Shown here one piece after another: positions 60,278 through 64,000 of a stretch of 64,000 nt of DNA (position 1 is the stretch's first letter; each line of letters opens with the position of its first letter). The DNA is taken from positions 15,375,698 through 15,439,697 of the forward strand of contig NC_059485.1 in assembly GCF_018139145.2 (NCBI RefSeq), given 5' to 3'. Source of the stretch: Gymnogyps californianus. Taxonomy: Eukaryota > Chordata > Aves > Accipitriformes > Cathartidae. Made by a program: the position numbers and the translations under genes. The notes beneath the pieces are model-generated. The model saw only the letters and a list, made by a program, of their open reading frames with translations. It ran no database searches and was not told the origin of the DNA.

Positions 60278-62304
60278 ACAACAAAGTACAACGAAGATCT
60301 TAGTCTGCTATACATTTGAAGATATTACCATGGGAGATATTCTCCCAAAGGCAAATGAAATAGAAAACTGGAATCACTGAGAACTGATGAATATCTTAAA
60401 AGATCAAACTACGTTTGTTTTGATTTTTTTTTAAATTTTTTTTTTAAGTGAAGCACAGTAAGGTAGAAGATTTTGGGATTCAGAACGGATTAAAGGTCAC
60501 AATATTACTGTAGTTTTGCTAAGAAGAGCATTACTAAATGTCTGGTTAAAACCGCAGACCAAATTGCAGAGGTGGACAGAATGTATTACTTGAACATTGG
60601 AACAGAGCAAAAATACAGGGTTACTATTTCCATTTTTTAAGTTACAAAAAGATTGCTGTTGAAGCAGTCAGAAATTCAATTTTAGATCCCTTCTAAAGGA
60701 TGAAATAATTAATCATATAAATAAAGTTACACCTGAAGCCAGAAATAGATCCTGGGCCTCCAAAGAGAGTATTCAGTCTCTTAGGAAGAAACACAAAGCC
60801 CAAAGGCCAGAACCAGTCTCTGGGGGAAAAAAAAATTTTTTTCATGTTCCTAGGATCAAAAAGTCTTGAAGTAGTTTACATTCAGGCAGGAGAAAGATTT
60901 TGTCCTCAGCCCCTGAGGCACGTCAAGCAGAAAGATGAGTTTTGTCCACATGTAAAGTGTTTTGGAATATAAACTATTTCAGGACATTAAAGAACAAAAC
61001 CAAACCAAACCCTGCCACCAAACTCCAAACCACTGTTACATGAGATGACAGAAGTGTTTTGGAATCACATCATTGTCTCCCTTAACAGGTGAATCAGTAG
61101 ACAGGGCTGTTAGCCTGTAGTGAGAGAGAGGACCGAAAATGAAGATACTGAATATGAGCTCTCATTTTAATGAGTTGTTAATTCATATCTCCTAGCCAGG
61201 GCCTTTTATTAGAGACTGTAAATCTTAGACAGACAAGGAGTCATGAGATTTTGAAATTGCCTTGTAAATTAGTTACTGGTAATGAAACCATTTAGTTTTT
61301 GAAGGGATGGGATTGTGAGGGCTTTCCACGTTGAAATAATTATTGAACATTACTGAACCAAATAATTAAAGTGTGCTGTACAAAAAACTCCCATAATAAT
61401 ATTCACACAATTTCCTTTTCTTCCTTTTTAAAATTCTACATTGTGAGACTTGTTACTGATACGTGAAAGTAAAAATATGACTGTCACCAGCCAACATTAC
61501 ATTCATTGTTTCAAGTTAAAAGATGTCGTACATGATGTATATGATTCAAGAGTGATTCATCTTCACTGTATAATCTACCAAGAGTCTTAAATTTCAGAGA
61601 TCTTAAAAAGATACCCAGATAAAGGGATATTTTAAAAACCTTAAGATAGTAATAGATTTTAAATTAAACCTTGAACAGGTGAAATAATAACAATTCAAAG
61701 TCATGTTGGATGCTTTATCGGTACCATCTCAAAATAGACTTCAGGTTCCAAATAATATTTTCTGTATCAGTGCTGACGAAGGGGGACTATAAACATACAG
61801 CTTAACGTGGAAAAAGTACTCTTCAGCTATTCTATCCTCATTCCGGTTTCTTTACCGCTGTTTGGAAAAAAAGGAGGTAGGGAGGGGTGCTTTTGAAATA
61901 GATTTCATTCTTTCTGATGATGTTTTTTCTTAAAAAAAAAAAAAAAAAAAGATTTGCCTACAAAGGCATTCCCATGCTGATCTCAAAAATATATACAGGG
62001 AAGTCACAACTGGAATTAGCAGCATTTCCTTAATGTGAACCTTAATTCCAACTACATTGTTGATAGCTACTTGTTGCTATGCTATGGGAGAACACTGTCC
62101 GGATCTGAACTATGCCCAGATAAGTTTTCCTGGAGACTTAAATTTCTATATTGAAAAAATCTAAAAAGAATCTGAAGTTATATAAATGCTCAGAGTTCAC
62201 AGTATCTTAAGTCTCTAAGCTCAAATGATTCAAAAGATCCTAACACTGAATATGAAAAACCTCATTTTTTATACTCACTGCTTAAATACATGAATTGGAT
62301 ACAA
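60278..62304. other. Unassigned AT-rich noncoding DNA
   Basis: No gene or named repeat is supported. It has an A/C-rich tract near 60985-61030 and an A19 run at 61932-61950. Confidence 0.55.
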
Positions 62305-62650
62305 AACATCCCCCCTGTGCCACCTGGGGTGGGGCAGGAGGTAGAAGTTGGGAATGAAGAAGTGAAGTTGAGCCTGGGAAGAAAGGGGGCTGGAGTGAGC
62401 TATTTTTATTTTTGTCTTCGTTTCTCACCATCCAACTCCATTTTTAGTTGGCAAAAAATGTAACTGATTTTCCCCAGGTTATCAAGTTGAGCCTGTTTTG
62501 CCCCTGACGGTAACTGATAAGCGATCTCCCTGTCTTTATCATGACCCATGAGCTTTTTTATCTTATTTTCTCCTCCTATTCTGTTGAGGAGGGGGAGCGA
62601 GAGAGCAGCTGGGTGGGGGTCTAGCAGCCAGCAAAGGTCAACCCACCATA
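62305..62650 (+). mobile_element. ERV LTR fragment, 3' part, family of 26939-27716
   Basis: The plus strand is the sense direction here. The order is GAAGTTGAGCCTGGGAAGAA, TTTTTAGTTGGCAAAAAATG, GTTGAGCCTGTTTTGCCCCT, GCGATCTCCCTGTCTTTATC, CATGACCCATGAGC and a final GGTCAACCCACCATA. This is the reverse complement, in order, of the left part of the 26939-27716 LTR. The polyadenylation signal is degraded (GGCAAAAAATG where the sister has GGCAATAAATTG), and the usual terminal CA reads TA. The GC array and everything upstream are missing, so the copy is 5'-truncated. The 88-codon minus frame at 62406-62672 is a chance reading of it. Confidence 0.7.
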
Positions 62651-64000
62651 ATCTGAAAGTTAAGAATTCCATATCTGCATCCTAAATAAATTCCGTTACA
62701 CATATTCAATTGTCTTATGTGTGAATATTCATTTTGCATATAATAGGAGAGTCATAAAACTAACAATGATAAAGGAAACGTGCAGATCCTAAATTCAAAT
62801 GATCTCACAGAGATCATGTAGAAAAGATGCCAATGAGTTCAATATCTTTGATAAACATTTGAGTTTGATCTTTTATTCCTGAAACGCTCTCTTTTTAAGT
62901 GAAGAAAAGAAAAACAAACAAAAAAACAGCATTGAAAGAATCTAATTTTAGACAATTTTGCTTTAACACTCCTGGGGAAAAAATATCTTTTCTGTCTGTA
63001 CACAAATCCACTGCTTCACCGTAAAAGCATAATGAAAGCAGCTATCCTAACACAAAAAATCCCTCTCATCCTGTGAAATCCCTAACAAAAATAATCCTCC
63101 CCCCTAATATTTGAAGATAGCTTTTCAAGTATATAATAATACTCTAGTGAATTCCTGACATAGAAGTATGGCAAGGATTTCCCCATCTGTTAGCATGAGA
63201 TAAGTTCTGATTTGATACGATAAGAGGTTTTCTCATGTTCATAAAACAGAGGTTAGTACTGTGTTCACAGCTTGAAACACAATTTCTAGACGTGAATTAC
63301 CAGAAATATTATTTACCTGTTTTCAGAGCCTCTGAGCTAGAAGTTAACATCTATATATGGAAAGACTACAATAAACAAATATGGAATAACTACAATAAAT
63401 AAATAATTTCTACAGGTTAGAAAAATAATTCTGAAGGAGATAAGTAATATGTAATTCTAGTTAAGGAACATTAAAAATAGTTTTTGTCATTTCATCCATT
63501 TATTTTTCCAGAAATGTTTTAATGAAGCTTTATGGTGAGCCTACGTTACAGAGTGTTTTACTCAACTGAGTATGACTATTTGAAGTTAATCTGATGTCCC
63601 ACCTGCATATGGCTAATGCCCTACAGGATCTTGATGCAAGAACTCAGGGATTTGATCTAACAGCAGATCCGAGTTTATTGACGTCTTAACACATTCCTTT
63701 TTTACCTAATCTTTCCCCCACTTACTCTGATAAGAGAAAGAATAAATTCAAAGAACATTCTTGTTAGATTTTTCATATAACCCTCATCATCTAAAAATGC
63801 TTGAGTGATGATTGCTCCTACTCGTATGTACAAATTGTGGACTAAAAATTCAAAACTGTATTCTAAGATTACAATGATTTCTCAGATAAGCTCTACTGCA
63901 AATGGAACCTATCTGTCTGAGTAGGTTATTCTTCTCAGTAGTACTAAAGGAACTTGGTCTTGAATAACTTATTCAAAATTTTCAAGTACTTTTACTATGA
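62651..64000. other. Unassigned AT-rich noncoding DNA
   Basis: No gene, RNA or named repeat is visible up to the end of the window. Confidence 0.55.

Overview
This window is vertebrate nuclear DNA, almost certainly avian. The evidence is the repeat content: CR1 non-LTR retrotransposons dominate, endogenous-retrovirus LTRs of types I associate with Neoaves are present, there is no L1 or Alu, and a few very old CR1, L2-like and MIR-like relics survive. The DNA is AT-rich. I see no operon structure, no convincing multi-exon host gene, no rRNA or tRNA gene and no CRISPR array. The window reads as intergenic sequence or the inside of a very long intron. Family names rest on my recognition of the repeats, not on a search.

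Layout. 1-7500: AT-rich unique sequence holding a 25-G homopolymer (1536-1560), an ancient CR1 in minus orientation (about 2600-3540) and an ancient L2-like LINE in plus orientation with its 3' tail (about 5480-6740). 7500-19800: mostly unique DNA with a possible LTR (7600-7903), an MIR-like SINE relic (about 12740-12850), an old CR1 scrap (about 12980-13110) and two unexplained GC-rich patches (13500-14090 and 16720-16930). 19829-21500: a minus-strand CR1 split by a plus-strand CR1 (about 20371-21342). 22581-22618: 29 C followed by 9 T. 26939-27716: a minus-strand ERV LTR with an internal array of about 46-bp units, followed by a G/T-rich tract. 32314-32898: a solo LTR with a perfect 5-bp target duplication. 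37031-39430: the longest CR1, minus strand, with a decayed endonuclease/reverse-transcriptase frame. 41636-41840: a 23-bp minisatellite beside LTR-like sequence. 44060-44886: a degenerate relative of the 27-kb LTR. 50649-51262: a second solo LTR of the 32-kb family, also with a perfect 5-bp duplication. 57660-57705: a compact cluster of regulatory-looking motifs in unique DNA. 60027-60277: a CR1 scrap with no 3' end. 62305-62650: the 3' part of another copy of the 27-kb LTR family, plus strand.

The recognisable protein-coding signal is all transposon-derived: CR1 reverse-transcriptase remnants in pieces at 37098-39430, 20833-21267 and 60027-60230, and a faint L2-like frame around 6220-6400. 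None is intact. The other open frames are short, lack family features and fit chance or lie inside LTRs. I found no support for a new biological system. The best leads are the CRE-bearing solo LTR, the 23-bp minisatellite, the nuclear-receptor-like DR4 plus palindrome, and the nested and headless CR1 structures.
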